Source of the DNA: Pectobacterium betavasculorum
GTDB taxonomy: Bacteria; Pseudomonadota; Gammaproteobacteria; Enterobacterales; Enterobacteriaceae
Reading direction: 5' to 3'
NCBI RefSeq assembly: GCF_000749845.1
Contig: NZ_JQHM01000014.1
Span: 1 to 64,000, forward strand
Length of the DNA stretch: 64,000 nucleotides
Shown: piece by piece, positions 54,575 through 62,298 of the stretch
How the letters are laid out: each line of letters begins with the position of its first letter
Numbering within the stretch: position 1 is the first letter of the stretch
The notes under the pieces: model-generated
The model's input: only the letters and a program-made list of their open reading frames with translations
Database searches by the model: none
Told to the model about the DNA's origin: nothing
Position numbers and translations under genes: made by a program

Positions 54575-54598
54575 GGCCAGATGCTGGGGGGCTTAGCG

Positions 54599-54658
54599 CG
54601 ACGTGTTATGTGAAAAAGCTGGCGTCCTTACGGGACGCCAGCAGACAGGAACATCAGT
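54599..54658. repeat. Terminator-bearing repeat, copy 1
   Basis: About 60 bases sharing GACGTGT, ATGT, AAAAAGC, GACGCC and GCAGACAG blocks, in the same order and spacing, with 55271-55330. The copies flank the DUF1413 gene and a small open frame. Confidence 0.65.
54613..54642 (-). terminator. Terminator of the RHH-DUF1413 gene
   Basis: GCTGGCGTCC and GGACGCCAGC form a perfect ten-pair stem with a five-base loop; on the minus strand five T's follow. It ends 23 bases after the gene's stop. Confidence 0.85.
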
Positions 54659-54664
54659 CTTTGG

Positions 54665-55048
54665 TTAGACTCGTTTGTAGACAGCCTTGTTGCTACTGGT
54701 GCGGCGAACATACTTGGCAATAGGCGGGTTCATGCCTTCAACCGCTTTTCGGAACCCTTTGCCGAGGCTTTTGCGCTCGCCGCCACTGAGAGCCTCCCAG
54801 TCTTCGTCGGTACACAGATCTATCAGCATGAACTCAGAGCCGATTTCTTTGGGGCTGACACGCTCCACCGCACTCGTAATCAGGTCATCAATATTCACTA
54901 CTTTTCGCGCGGATACGGGGCTTGGGCTTGCCAATGCAGCGTTCAACGCCTCGCAGATGAAGGTATCAAGGCTGATTTCTTGCTCCTGACTGTCGATCAA
55001 AACCCGGGACAAAAGTGCGTCATCAATCTCCACAAACAGCTTTACCAT
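54665..55048 (-). CDS. Putative RHH-DUF1413 DNA-binding regulator
   Basis: 127 residues. The N-terminal 45 residues (MVKLFVEIDDALLSRVLIDS, ISLDTFICEALNAAL) look like a ribbon-helix-helix-type strand-helix-helix unit. The C-terminal half fits DUF1413: EFMLIDLCTDEDWEALSGGERKSLGKGFRKAVE, ending with a basic tail. Such proteins are probably antitoxin-like or autorepressing regulators. The promoter region contains two strong palindromes with a shared AGGAGT half-site. AGGAG precedes the ATG. No toxin partner is adjacent. Confidence 0.65.
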   Translation of the reverse strand: MVKLFVEIDDALLSRVLIDSQEQEISLDTFICEALNAALASPSPVSARKVVNIDDLITSAVERVSPKEIGSEFMLIDLCTDEDWEALSGGERKSLGKGFRKAVEGMNPPIAKYVRRTSSNKAVYKRV

Positions 55049-55084
55049 GCCAATCTCCTGTTAAAAGCTCTCAAAAGGAGAGCA

Positions 55085-55108
55085 CAGGAGTAATCCTAAT
55101 TACTCCTG
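55085..55108. promoter_or_regulatory. Palindrome 1, candidate operator
   Basis: CAGGAGTAAT (55085-55094) and ATTACTCCTG (55099-55108) form a perfect ten-base inverted repeat with a four-base centre, 37 bases upstream of the RHH-DUF1413 start. Confidence 0.6.
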
Positions 55109-55118
55109 ATTTCAAAGT

Positions 55119-55146
55119 AAAGGAGTTGTGAGGTTTTAACTCCTTT
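55119..55146. promoter_or_regulatory. Palindrome 2, candidate operator
   Basis: AAAGGAGTT (55119-55127) and AACTCCTTT (55138-55146), perfect nine-base arms ten bases apart. It shares the AGGAGT core with palindrome 1. Confidence 0.6.
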
Positions 55147-55164
55147 TGTGATGAATCTTTGTGT

Positions 55165-55281
55165 TCATTCAATGCGGCACATCCGCTCGCTACCTTGCAG
55201 CTTGTCCGAGATGGTGGTCAGGCCAAGTTTTTTCTTGAGGGCTCTCTGGGCAGTTTTCACCGCCACAGCGGGACGTGTCAT
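55165..55281 (-). CDS. Possible 38-residue basic peptide or gene remnant
   Basis: An ATG at 55281 opens 38 codons (starting MTRPAVAVKTAQRALKKKLG and ending with a clean TGA at 55165). The product is basic and helix-prone. The start codon lies inside the repeat at 55271-55330 and no good ribosome site is seen, so it may be the 3' fragment of a lost gene fused to repeat DNA. Confidence 0.25.
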   Translation of the reverse strand: MTRPAVAVKTAQRALKKKLGLTTISDKLQGSERMCRIE

Positions 55282-55330
55282 GTAAAAAAGCCGACGTCCT
55301 TGTAGGACGCCGGCAGACAGCAATATCAGG
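55271..55330. repeat. Terminator-bearing repeat, copy 2
   Basis: Second copy of the roughly 60-base repeat at 54599-54658; the hairpin arms have diverged in step while the flanks stay alike. Confidence 0.65.
55284..55314 (-). terminator. Terminator of the helicase gene
   Basis: GCCGACGTCC (55290-55299) and GGACGCCGGC (55305-55314) pair with one mismatch; six T's follow on the minus strand. It starts 12 bases after the helicase stop. Confidence 0.8.
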
Positions 55331-57605
55331 CCGCGACAAGCTGTCGGGCCAGAGCGACTTCAATAGAGTCACCATCTTGATTAAGCACATCTAGTCCTGA
55401 TTCAGGCACGTCTCCCGACGTGCTCTGAGAGACCAGAATTTTCTTCGCCATCAGAGCCAGGCAGGTCATCTGCGACGTGGCCGTATACCCCAGGTAGATC
55501 ACCTTCACAGGCTGCTTTTGTCCGATACGCCAGGAACGACGTGCAGCCTGCTGCAGCGTGTACACGTTGTACCCAGATTGCATGAACACAATCGTTGGGA
55601 ATTCCAGAAGATCCAGCCCCGTTTTGACCAGCTCGGGGTTGGTGATGAGGACATCAATCCCTCTGTCGAGTTGTTCGGCAATCCAGTCTTCACGTCGGCT
55701 GGCATCTACGCTCGCACGTAGTACCGCTACTTTGAAGCCCTCTTGCTCCAGCAACATCTTCAGCCTGCTGGTGGTGTCCCGCGTATCGGTGTAAACGGAA
55801 TAGATCAGAGTCTTGCGACCTTCTGCTTTCTCCTGTTTGCAGATGTCGATCAGTTCCCGCTCCTTGGGCATCACCTGCAGCTCATTGAACTGGGCCGGGG
55901 TGAAAGCCAGTACTTCTCGCGTACGTGGATGGCGCACGGTTTCAGTACGAAAGCAGCAGTCAGACCAAGCCAGCAGCACATTGAGCACCACGCCCAGCAA
56001 GGTGGTGTCCCGCTTTCGCAGGGCTTCCTTGAGCTGAGTCGTCAGGCTGGCAGCGAGCTGGCTGTAGGTATCACTTTGCTCAGCGTCCATCTCGACTTCC
56101 CTGAATTCTTCGTCATACGGGGGCAATACGCCACCAATATCCCGGAGCTTGAGGAAAATCGTGAAGGGCAGAACGCAGCGAAGCACACCTTTGGGGCCGA
56201 ACCCCGGCGCTTTGACTGTCCTGACGGTAACCTTCGAGCCTTTGGCGGTCTTGTGGGACGGACCATCGCTCTCGGAATAGATATCCTTGAGGACGCCGTG
56301 CTCCCGCATGAATGCCATGGCTGCAGCGTTCATACTGCCGCTGGCACTTGGTCGGTAACCGTCTTCGATCATACGTCCTGGCAGCGCCCGGAACAGCAGA
56401 TAAAAGAGGTCGGAAGCGTAGCCTCCCATCAGCGTGCCAGTGAGTAGCAGCGTTTTGCGGGTTTTGGCCGCAATAACACCCATGGCCTGCCCCTGCGCTG
56501 AACCGCCTGTCTTGTACTCGTGCGCTTCGTCGGCGATGAGCAAATCGAACGTGCTTTGCGGCAGATACCGCTTCACAAATTCGCTGGGTTGATAGCCGCC
56601 CTCACCGAAGCCGAACTCCATACTCGACATGGCGCGTTCCATGCGCTGAGCCTGCCGGTCTGAAAAAACCAACTCCCCCCGGTTGTCCATCAGGTTGATG
56701 AACTGGTGGAAGTTGTCACCTAGCATTGATGCCAGGAATGAATCGCCGAAGGTCTTCATCAGTTTGGCCGCAGTGGCTTCACCTATGGTCGGAATACGTT
56801 TCAGCGCCCGCAGTACCGCTGCGGATTGATCGCTGCCTGACAAACTGCGTGGTCGCATCAGTGTCCAGAGGGCACTTTCGCAAAAACTACACTTGCGACG
56901 TACTTCCTCCGCGTCGAGTTCCAGTGCGCTGACCGGTTCGCCATCAAGATTGCGAACCATGGTGCCGCAGTGTGGACAAAGCCCCACTGTGCCGTGACGG
57001 GTGCGCTTGCGAACGAACGCGGGCTTCCAGTGGAATCCCATGCGCATGCGCACACGGCCAATGATGAAAAATTCCTGTCCATCGGCTGGCACATTCAGTT
57101 GCTCGCGCAGCTTGATCAGTTTGAGCAGCGTGTCTGGGCCGTTGAGCACCCAGACTTTGGCCCCCGTGACGGTTTCGAGAATTTCCCTGCGCCATTTGTA
57201 GACCAGGTGTGGCGGGCTGAGGACGAGTGTGCGGCGATAGCCTTCCGCATTGAGCACCGCCGCCAGCGCGATGCCGACGGTGGTTTTTCCCGTCCCCATC
57301 TCACCATTGACGATGGCCGCACGCTCGCCCTGATTGACGAGCAACTCGGCCGTTGCATGCACGACCTCGGCCTGGGCGGGGAACAACTGTCGCTTGAGGT
57401 TGGCCAGAATGCGTTGGCGGTTTGCACGCGGCACACCGTTGTAGACCGGTGGATTGGCCCGGTTGAGAGAGTCGAGCAACTCATCCCCGAACTCGCTGAC
57501 AAAATCCTGCATGCTGATGGAGAGTTCGTCGTTCGCAGGGGCGAACAGATCTCCAGTCTCGGGTGATTGCGTTACGGCAGGGGCCGCTTCGATTTGTATG
57601 CTCAT
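55326..57605 (-). CDS. SNF2-type superfamily 2 helicase of the ICE
   Basis: 759 residues. Walker A GEMGTGKTTVG (about 103), SPPHLVYKWRREIL motif Ia, a zinc-ribbon insertion (CPHCG near 210, CSFC near 240), DEAH box IADEAHEY (about 358), SAT-like LLLTGTLMGG (about 387) and the C-terminal helicase motifs through QAARRSWRIGQKQPVKV (about 695-715). SNF2 family proteins translocate on double-stranded DNA; copies with this layout are standard in ICEclc-like elements, with a role in DNA maintenance or regulation not defined. ATG 57605 has GGAG upstream and a terminator-like hairpin before that. Confidence 0.9.
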   Translation of the reverse strand: MSIQIEAAPAVTQSPETGDLFAPANDELSISMQDFVSEFGDELLDSLNRANPPVYNGVPRANRQRILANLKRQLFPAQAEVVHATAELLVNQGERAAIVNGEMGTGKTTVGIALAAVLNAEGYRRTLVLSPPHLVYKWRREILETVTGAKVWVLNGPDTLLKLIKLREQLNVPADGQEFFIIGRVRMRMGFHWKPAFVRKRTRHGTVGLCPHCGTMVRNLDGEPVSALELDAEEVRRKCSFCESALWTLMRPRSLSGSDQSAAVLRALKRIPTIGEATAAKLMKTFGDSFLASMLGDNFHQFINLMDNRGELVFSDRQAQRMERAMSSMEFGFGEGGYQPSEFVKRYLPQSTFDLLIADEAHEYKTGGSAQGQAMGVIAAKTRKTLLLTGTLMGGYASDLFYLLFRALPGRMIEDGYRPSASGSMNAAAMAFMREHGVLKDIYSESDGPSHKTAKGSKVTVRTVKAPGFGPKGVLRCVLPFTIFLKLRDIGGVLPPYDEEFREVEMDAEQSDTYSQLAASLTTQLKEALRKRDTTLLGVVLNVLLAWSDCCFRTETVRHPRTREVLAFTPAQFNELQVMPKERELIDICKQEKAEGRKTLIYSVYTDTRDTTSRLKMLLEQEGFKVAVLRASVDASRREDWIAEQLDRGIDVLITNPELVKTGLDLLEFPTIVFMQSGYNVYTLQQAARRSWRIGQKQPVKVIYLGYTATSQMTCLALMAKKILVSQSTSGDVPESGLDVLNQDGDSIEVALARQLVAA

Positions 57606-57617
57606 GGTGATGCTCCA

Positions 57618-57657
57618 AAAAATGGGGCATGCACCGCCCAGGGGCGATGTATGCCCC
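57618..57657 (-). terminator. Attenuator-like hairpin before the helicase gene
   Basis: On the minus strand GGGGCAT and ATGCCCC pair around an internal GGGGC/GCCCC-like repeat and are followed by ATTTTTT, then GGAG and the helicase ATG. A terminator-like structure directly upstream of a ribosome site. Confidence 0.55.
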
Positions 57658-57740
57658 GATGGGTAAGAGAAACGGACTGGCGTTGAACTCGGGTTCAGTG
57701 GCCAGCGGTGTGTGGGTGATGCTGCTTCCCCCAGCGGGGA

Positions 57741-58850
57741 TTAATGGATGGTAAGGATCTGTCCCAGCGTGGCTGAGTCAGGAGACAGGTCCCATGCTCT
57801 GATGACGGGCACGAACTTATCGGTGAGAATGCGCGTTTCGGCGATGGAGCCGTCATCGCGTTCGCAATACTCGGTGTTCGTCGCTTTTTGCTTGTAGGTA
57901 TCCCCCTTGACTGCAAGCGTGCGACCGCTTGGGGACTGCACGACACCGGAGATAGCACCCGCCGCCAGGGCTAATGCCAGGTGCCATTCAGATAACGCAC
58001 GAGCAGGCGCACGCAGCGACTGCTGCGCGGCACCGAGGTGAGTCTCGAACGCTGGCCACAAACCTCGCAGGCGTTGTACCTCTTCGGCGAACTGTATCGG
58101 CTCCATGCTGATGCGATAAAAATGCTCGGGTTCAGCCTGGGCGCTTGGAACGACATACGGCAATGATGTCCACTTGGACGGCAATTCCTCTACGTCCTGT
58201 TCTCCCTGCCCGATTTGCAACAACCGGGCACGGGTGGGCTTCACGTCTTCACTCGCCAGATCGCGCTGGCGAACGCGACGACCAAATAGCACAACTTGTT
58301 TGAACTGTGTATCTACCGCACGGAAGACACGCAGGTCGGCGAAGTGGCGCGTAAGCCAGCCCACCATTTCCTGGTCGAGCACATAGGACGGAATGATGAA
58401 AACGAGAATGCCGTGGTACTGCAGCAGGGGCAGCGTCCGCTGGTAGAACAACTTTTCCAGTCGGGGCCGGCTTTTACCGTCGTAACCGATATTGCCGTTG
58501 GCATCTCTGGATAAGTCGCCGTACGGTGGGTTGAGCCAAAGCAAGCCGAATGCCTGACGCGAAATGATGGTGTCCATCAAATCGGCATGGATACAGTGTT
58601 CGACCAACAATCGTGCATGACTGGCGCGCTCCTGATCGTATTCGACAGCGTACGACCGGGTGTGAGCAAGCCCGAGGGCATGGGCGGCTTCGGCAATCGC
58701 AACGCCCTCGCCGGCACAAGGATCAATAATGCACATGGGCTCATCGCTGGGTGCCAGTGCGGCGAGTGTCCGTTCAAGCGTGGACTCATCGGTAGGGTAA
58801 TAGCCATTTTTGGCAAAATTTCTGGCGAGCCGGGGAAACATGAGTGCCAT
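57741..58850 (-). CDS. DNA N6-adenine-type methyltransferase (DUF6094)
   Basis: 369 residues. SAM-binding region IIDPCAGEGVAIAEAAH (about 36-55) and catalytic NPPYGDLS (about 106) put it among gamma-type amino-methyltransferases; then a target-recognition-like half of unknown specificity. No restriction enzyme is adjacent. ICE-borne orphan methyltransferases may protect the element from host restriction. ATG 58850 follows GGAG; the open frame upstream to 59282 lies antisense or out of frame to the next gene and is not used. Confidence 0.85.
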   Translation of the reverse strand: MALMFPRLARNFAKNGYYPTDESTLERTLAALAPSDEPMCIIDPCAGEGVAIAEAAHALGLAHTRSYAVEYDQERASHARLLVEHCIHADLMDTIISRQAFGLLWLNPPYGDLSRDANGNIGYDGKSRPRLEKLFYQRTLPLLQYHGILVFIIPSYVLDQEMVGWLTRHFADLRVFRAVDTQFKQVVLFGRRVRQRDLASEDVKPTRARLLQIGQGEQDVEELPSKWTSLPYVVPSAQAEPEHFYRISMEPIQFAEEVQRLRGLWPAFETHLGAAQQSLRAPARALSEWHLALALAAGAISGVVQSPSGRTLAVKGDTYKQKATNTEYCERDDGSIAETRILTDKFVPVIRAWDLSPDSATLGQILTIH

Positions 58851-58883
58851 AGGAATCTCCTGTCTGGCGATGATGAAAGAAAG

Positions 58884-58911
58884 AGCAGGTGCCTGGTAAG
58901 GTGCGCCTGCT
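58884..58911 (-). terminator. Attenuator-like hairpin before the methyltransferase gene
   Basis: AGCAGGTGC and GCGCCTGCT form nine pairs with one G-U; on the minus strand CTTTCTTTC follows. Confidence 0.4.
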
Positions 58912-58920
58912 GTGGAACGA

Positions 58921-59568
58921 TCAGACCACCGCTTGCGGTGTCCAGATCTGTGACGGATAGGGGTATGCCGTGAGAGCGCCGTTACAAATAAGCCCGCCCA
59001 GCGCGTCGGTGAGTGCTGGTACGTCCAGTCCAAGGCGAAAGCCCCGCAGCGGCCCGAGGGCGACCGGTAGCTCATGGAGCATGTCGTGGCTGCGCAGCAA
59101 CGCCAGCACCGGCATTTGCCAGTGGTCGAGCAGTGGCAGCGGACATGTGTCTTTGACGAGTTGCCACAAGCGAACAGTGGGTTCAGCGGCAGATCGTGGC
59201 AGTAGCGCCAGTGCGCTGGCTGTGCTCTTGTCAGGGCAGATGCAGCGTTGGTCGAACAGCCACAGATTGGTGAGTGATCCAAACAGCGTGCGGCGATAGT
59301 TGCGGGTCAGGCGTTTTTCAAGGCGCTCGACTGAGTGGATGAACACAGGCACGGAGCCGCCGTGTTCTGTGATGAGGTGAAACTGGTTCAATCCATCCTC
59401 ATCGCGACCGAGTGTGAGACGGGCGATAAATTGCTGGACGGCAGTATCCCGCGCCCAGATTGAGACAAAGACCAGATCGCCATTCTCGCGGCAGACGCAG
59501 GCATCGACCATCAGGTCAGTGCATTCGTCGATACGGAACAACGGTTGCGGTAATGAAGATTCGGGCAT
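58921..59568 (-). CDS. ICE-conserved hypothetical protein
   Basis: 215 residues, soluble; N-terminal RIDECTDLMVDACVCRENGDLVFVSIWA and a later leucine-rich helical half (about 120-215). I do not know the family. Located between the methyltransferase and a 42-codon frame, in the same direction, with GAGG before the ATG at 59568. The longer frame to 59598 would start inside a hairpin. Confidence 0.7.
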   Translation of the reverse strand: MPESSLPQPLFRIDECTDLMVDACVCRENGDLVFVSIWARDTAVQQFIARLTLGRDEDGLNQFHLITEHGGSVPVFIHSVERLEKRLTRNYRRTLFGSLTNLWLFDQRCICPDKSTASALALLPRSAAEPTVRLWQLVKDTCPLPLLDHWQMPVLALLRSHDMLHELPVALGPLRGFRLGLDVPALTDALGGLICNGALTAYPYPSQIWTPQAVV

Positions 59569-59591
59569 GGTGGTGTCCTCAATAACACTGA

Positions 59592-59624
59592 GGGGCAACG
59601 CTGCCTGTAGGGCAATGTTGCCCC
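59592..59624 (-). other. Hairpin before the hypothetical gene
   Basis: GGGGCAAC and GTTGCCCC form a perfect eight-pair stem with a 17-base loop, 24 bases before the start at 59568. There is no strong T-run after it. Confidence 0.5.
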
Positions 59625-59649
59625 AAGGGGATGAAAGCGAGTGAGCCGT

Positions 59650-59778
59650 TCAGCCTTCACGCTCAGCGAACGAACCGTCAGCCTGGTGAATGACTACACG
59701 GTTGCCGACATTGTTTTCGGCATCACGCAGAACTTCGGTGAACATGCTCTCAGGCACAGTGATCTGAAAACGCTGCAA
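59650..59778 (-). CDS. Possible 42-residue protein with TTG start
   Basis: The frame reads LQRFQITVPESMFTEVLRDA, then ENNVGNRVVIHQADGSFAEREG and stop. The composition looks like a real protein and it fills the gap exactly between two ICE genes in the same direction. No ATG exists; TTG at 59778 is the likeliest start, with GGGGAGG some 16 bases upstream inside a hairpin, so translation would be unusual. Confidence 0.45.
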   Translation of the reverse strand: MQRFQITVPESMFTEVLRDAENNVGNRVVIHQADGSFAEREG

Positions 59779-59787
59779 ATGAAAAGA

Positions 59788-59818
59788 CCGGGAACCTCCC
59801 CTGCGGGGAAGACCCCGG
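59788..59818 (-). terminator. Hairpin before the 42-residue gene
   Basis: Nested pairs: CCGGG with CCCGG outside, CCTCCCC with GGGGAAG inside, three-base loop. On the minus strand TCTTTTC follows. Confidence 0.5.
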
Positions 59819-59854
59819 CGGGTGGGAAAAACGCGACAGCGGTAGCTGGATGAA

Positions 59855-60529
59855 TCAGGTCGTCAGGGATTCAGACTGGCGGTTCCACTGCTGGGCCGTG
59901 GCGTCGAACACATAGCTCAACTGGCTCAACCGCCCGATCTGCAGGCGCAAGGTGCGACGGTCAATGGTCGAGTCCAGCTTTACCGACTCACCCAGCGGCC
60001 AGAGGATGCCGAACAATGCGGTGTCGTCACTATCGGGATTGCCCGAGGCTGCCACCGTAGCGGAAGGCGCATCGACGCCGAATGGCGTGGTGTCGATCAG
60101 TGGGTCATTGGAGGCTTGCACAGGGGCCGGCCTGGCCTTGGATTTGGGCATTGCGGTTGGCGTGGGAACGGGTTGTGTACCCGATTCCTCATCAAGCGGA
60201 TCGACATCCTGCGTGGCGAAGGCGCGAGCCTCTGCTTTGCTGAGTTTGTCGATACCAGACAAGGTCATGCCATCCAGGTTGGCCCGGATCTCGAATCGCA
60301 TGCCGTCGCCGACAGGATAGGCTTTCGGATAAATATATCGAATCGCAAATTCACCCTCATACTTCCCCTCGGGATACTGCTCCAGTTCGGGATCTTTGAC
60401 ATGGAACAGCCCAAGGTGGGTGGTGAGACGACCGACTGTGAACCGGCCGTTACGACCGGATATTGTGCGGATTGCGAGTTGGCCGCGAACGATGATGGGG
60501 GGAGCGGATTGAACGGCTGCTGTAGCCAT
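59855..60529 (-). CDS. DUF3275 family ICE protein
   Basis: 224 residues. The N-terminal domain (about 10-105, IIVRGQLAIRTISGRNGRFTVGRL and GKYEGEFAIRYIYPKAY) is the OB-like DUF3275 core; a Pro/Ala-rich linker and a C-terminal segment (about 170-224, FGILWPLGESVKLDSTIDR) follow. The family accompanies DUF3577 and helicase genes in ICEs and may bind single-stranded DNA; this role is not established. AGGAG precedes the ATG. Confidence 0.88.
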   Translation of the reverse strand: MATAAVQSAPPIIVRGQLAIRTISGRNGRFTVGRLTTHLGLFHVKDPELEQYPEGKYEGEFAIRYIYPKAYPVGDGMRFEIRANLDGMTLSGIDKLSKAEARAFATQDVDPLDEESGTQPVPTPTAMPKSKARPAPVQASNDPLIDTTPFGVDAPSATVAASGNPDSDDTALFGILWPLGESVKLDSTIDRRTLRLQIGRLSQLSYVFDATAQQWNRQSESLTT

Positions 60530-60568
60530 GGATAATCTCCTGGGAGGCGTTGTACTACCGATAACCTT

Positions 60569-60602
60569 GGAAAAAGAGACAAGACCCCAATGTGAGGTCT
60601 TG
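60569..60602 (-). terminator. Attenuator-like hairpin before the DUF3275 gene
   Basis: CAAGACC (60580-60586) and GGTCTTG (60596-60602) are perfect arms with a nine-base loop; on the minus strand TCTCTTTTTCC follows. Confidence 0.55.
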
Positions 60603-60611
60603 CCGATCGGC

Positions 60612-61532
60612 TTAGCGTGAAGTGACGAGAGCGGGCTCTTCTTCTACCGAGGATTGCGCTTCAGGTTCGGCTGTACCAGACGTCGTAGAAGGCATATCCG
60701 TGCTGTTATCAGGGCTTTCTGACGCAGTGGATGCCACCGTAGCGTGCCCAGAAGAGGGGGGCTGGTTGGCAGTGGGATAGACCAATTGGCCATCGATCTT
60801 GATCAGACCAATATGGATCAATCTGGACTCCAGACTCGCAGCCGGCTCGCCGGCATGCTCGCCCTTCGTGCGAAGGTACGGATCGGCTTTCATGTCGTTG
60901 AGACGAAAGACCACCAATACCTTGCGCTCAGCCTCGACGGCCTGCACGCAACGGCGTACCAGATGTTGAGCCTCCGGCGTGGTCACGATGGTGTTGATGT
61001 ACCGGTATTCCGGCTCTTCAACAGGCCCGGCCAGGGCACCGATGGTGCACGTGAGGAATGGGTCACTCTCTTTGGGTGTAACGTCTTTGGGTCGATTGAG
61101 GTAGCCAATGCCCCGAGTGATCAGTTCGTACTGTTCGATAGCCGCCAGTGTGGCTGGGTCGATCAGTTCAGCCTTCAGGAGTCGCCCCTTGAGGCTGGCT
61201 GCTGGCTCACCCTTGCGCTCACCGCTGGGACGGATGAATGCATCACTCCACAGATCCCCCAGCCGGAACTTGACCATCGGGCGCTGCTTTGGATCATCCA
61301 TGCCGATGTAGTGTTCGACCAGTTTTTTAGCCTCGGCACCTGAGACCTTGACGTCAAAATAGCGGGTGACCGGTTCTTTGACAGAGCCGACCAACGCGGC
61401 GATGGTGCAAGCCAGAAAGGGCTGAGCACGTCGGCCACCGCGTACAGGAACTTCCCGCACACGCTGCAGACGACCGTAACCTTCGGTGTGCAGATCGAAA
61501 TAGGCCTTTTCGCCTGAAGTAGAATGGCTCAT
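60612..61532 (-). CDS. DUF3577/STY4534-family ICE replication protein, tandem-domain form
   Basis: 306 residues containing two related DUF3577 repeats: the first (about 38-125) with FLACTIAALVGSVKEPVTRYFDV, the second (about 150-240) with FLTCTIGALAGPVEEPEYRYI. Each ends with GEPAASL. The family is annotated as ICE replication protein and is found in SPI-7, PAPI and similar islands. A Ser/Thr-rich tail completes it. ATG at 61532 has GGAG upstream; the frame to 61706 is not needed. Confidence 0.87.
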   Translation of the reverse strand: MSHSTSGEKAYFDLHTEGYGRLQRVREVPVRGGRRAQPFLACTIAALVGSVKEPVTRYFDVKVSGAEAKKLVEHYIGMDDPKQRPMVKFRLGDLWSDAFIRPSGERKGEPAASLKGRLLKAELIDPATLAAIEQYELITRGIGYLNRPKDVTPKESDPFLTCTIGALAGPVEEPEYRYINTIVTTPEAQHLVRRCVQAVEAERKVLVVFRLNDMKADPYLRTKGEHAGEPAASLESRLIHIGLIKIDGQLVYPTANQPPSSGHATVASTASESPDNSTDMPSTTSGTAEPEAQSSVEEEPALVTSR

Positions 61533-61561
61533 GGTGAAATCTCCATTGAAAATGAAGCGGA

Positions 61562-61592
61562 GACACACCAGGCCCGATGGCGAGGGTGTGTC
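61562..61592 (-). other. Hairpin before the DUF3577 gene
   Basis: GACACACC and GGTGTGTC are perfect eight-base arms with a 15-base loop, 30 bases upstream of the start. No strong T-run follows. Confidence 0.5.
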
Positions 61593-61909
61593 ACCCCGCG
61601 ATGGGTTGATAAGGCGGATGCATCCACTACCGGTAGAAACCGGTGGTCGTTCGCGTGAGGATGCTGGGCGAACTGGCTCGGTCATGCGGTTTTTGCCGCA
61701 CCGCAACCTTGGAGACCGTGGTTGCGTGGCATGTCGCTGACAACGTCAGCAAAACATGCAGACAGACTGCCCGTGCCTCAATGCTGGCGCGACGAGAAAT
61801 ATGAACTGGAGCCGTTCCCTATTTTCGAGATGCCATTCCTCTGGAAATGGCTGTCGTGGTACAAACGCGTACTTAACGACTTTCTGCATCACCCATGGAG
61901 GGAGAAATA
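61593..61909. other. Divergent promoter region of DUF3577 and H-NS-like genes
   Basis: About 320 bases. A plus-strand frame of about 60 codons (61722-61910) overlaps the next gene start and is not convincing. Promoters for both neighbours must lie here. Confidence 0.4.
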
Positions 61910-62233
61910 ATGTCGATTGATTTGCAGGCGCTGTCCGCAGCCGAATTGAAGAACCTGATCGCATCCGCACAGGATCAACTGGTCAAGGGAGAACGTGAAC
62001 GCATCAAGGCTGTTCGCGAGAAAATTCTGCAGTTGCTGGAAGGTGAAAATTTGGAGCTGGAGCAGGTCTTCCCGAACTCGAAGCCGAGTCCTCGGGTAAA
62101 AAATCCTGTGGCTCCCAAATATGCACATCCCGACAACCCAAGCCTGACCTGGAGTGGTCGAGGCAAGCAGCCGAATTGGTTCAAGGAGACGCTCGCAGCG
62201 GGCAAAACTCAGGAGCAGTTGTTGCTGCCCTAG
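61910..62233 (+). CDS. H-NS-family nucleoid protein of the ICE
   Basis: 107 residues. N-terminal oligomerisation coiled coil (about 5-50, LSAAELKNLIASAQDQLVKGE) and the C-terminal H-NS DNA-binding motif YAHPDNPSLTWSGRGKQPNW (about 74-95). Element-borne H-NS proteins silence AT-rich cargo and reduce the fitness cost of transfer; the AT-rich genes in this element are plausible targets. ATG 61910 with GGAGG seven or eight bases upstream. It is the only plus-strand gene in this block. Confidence 0.9.
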   Translation: MSIDLQALSAAELKNLIASAQDQLVKGERERIKAVREKILQLLEGENLELEQVFPNSKPSPRVKNPVAPKYAHPDNPSLTWSGRGKQPNWFKETLAAGKTQEQLLLP

Positions 62234-62298
62234 TCGTTATCCAAAGTGGTACCTGATCAGTACAGACCCAAGACAATCAGGTTTCCCTGCGGCGCGAT

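Noticed and set aside
61722..61910. 62-codon plus-strand frame before the H-NS-like gene
   Set aside because: No ribosome site, overlaps the next start, and lies in the divergent promoter region.
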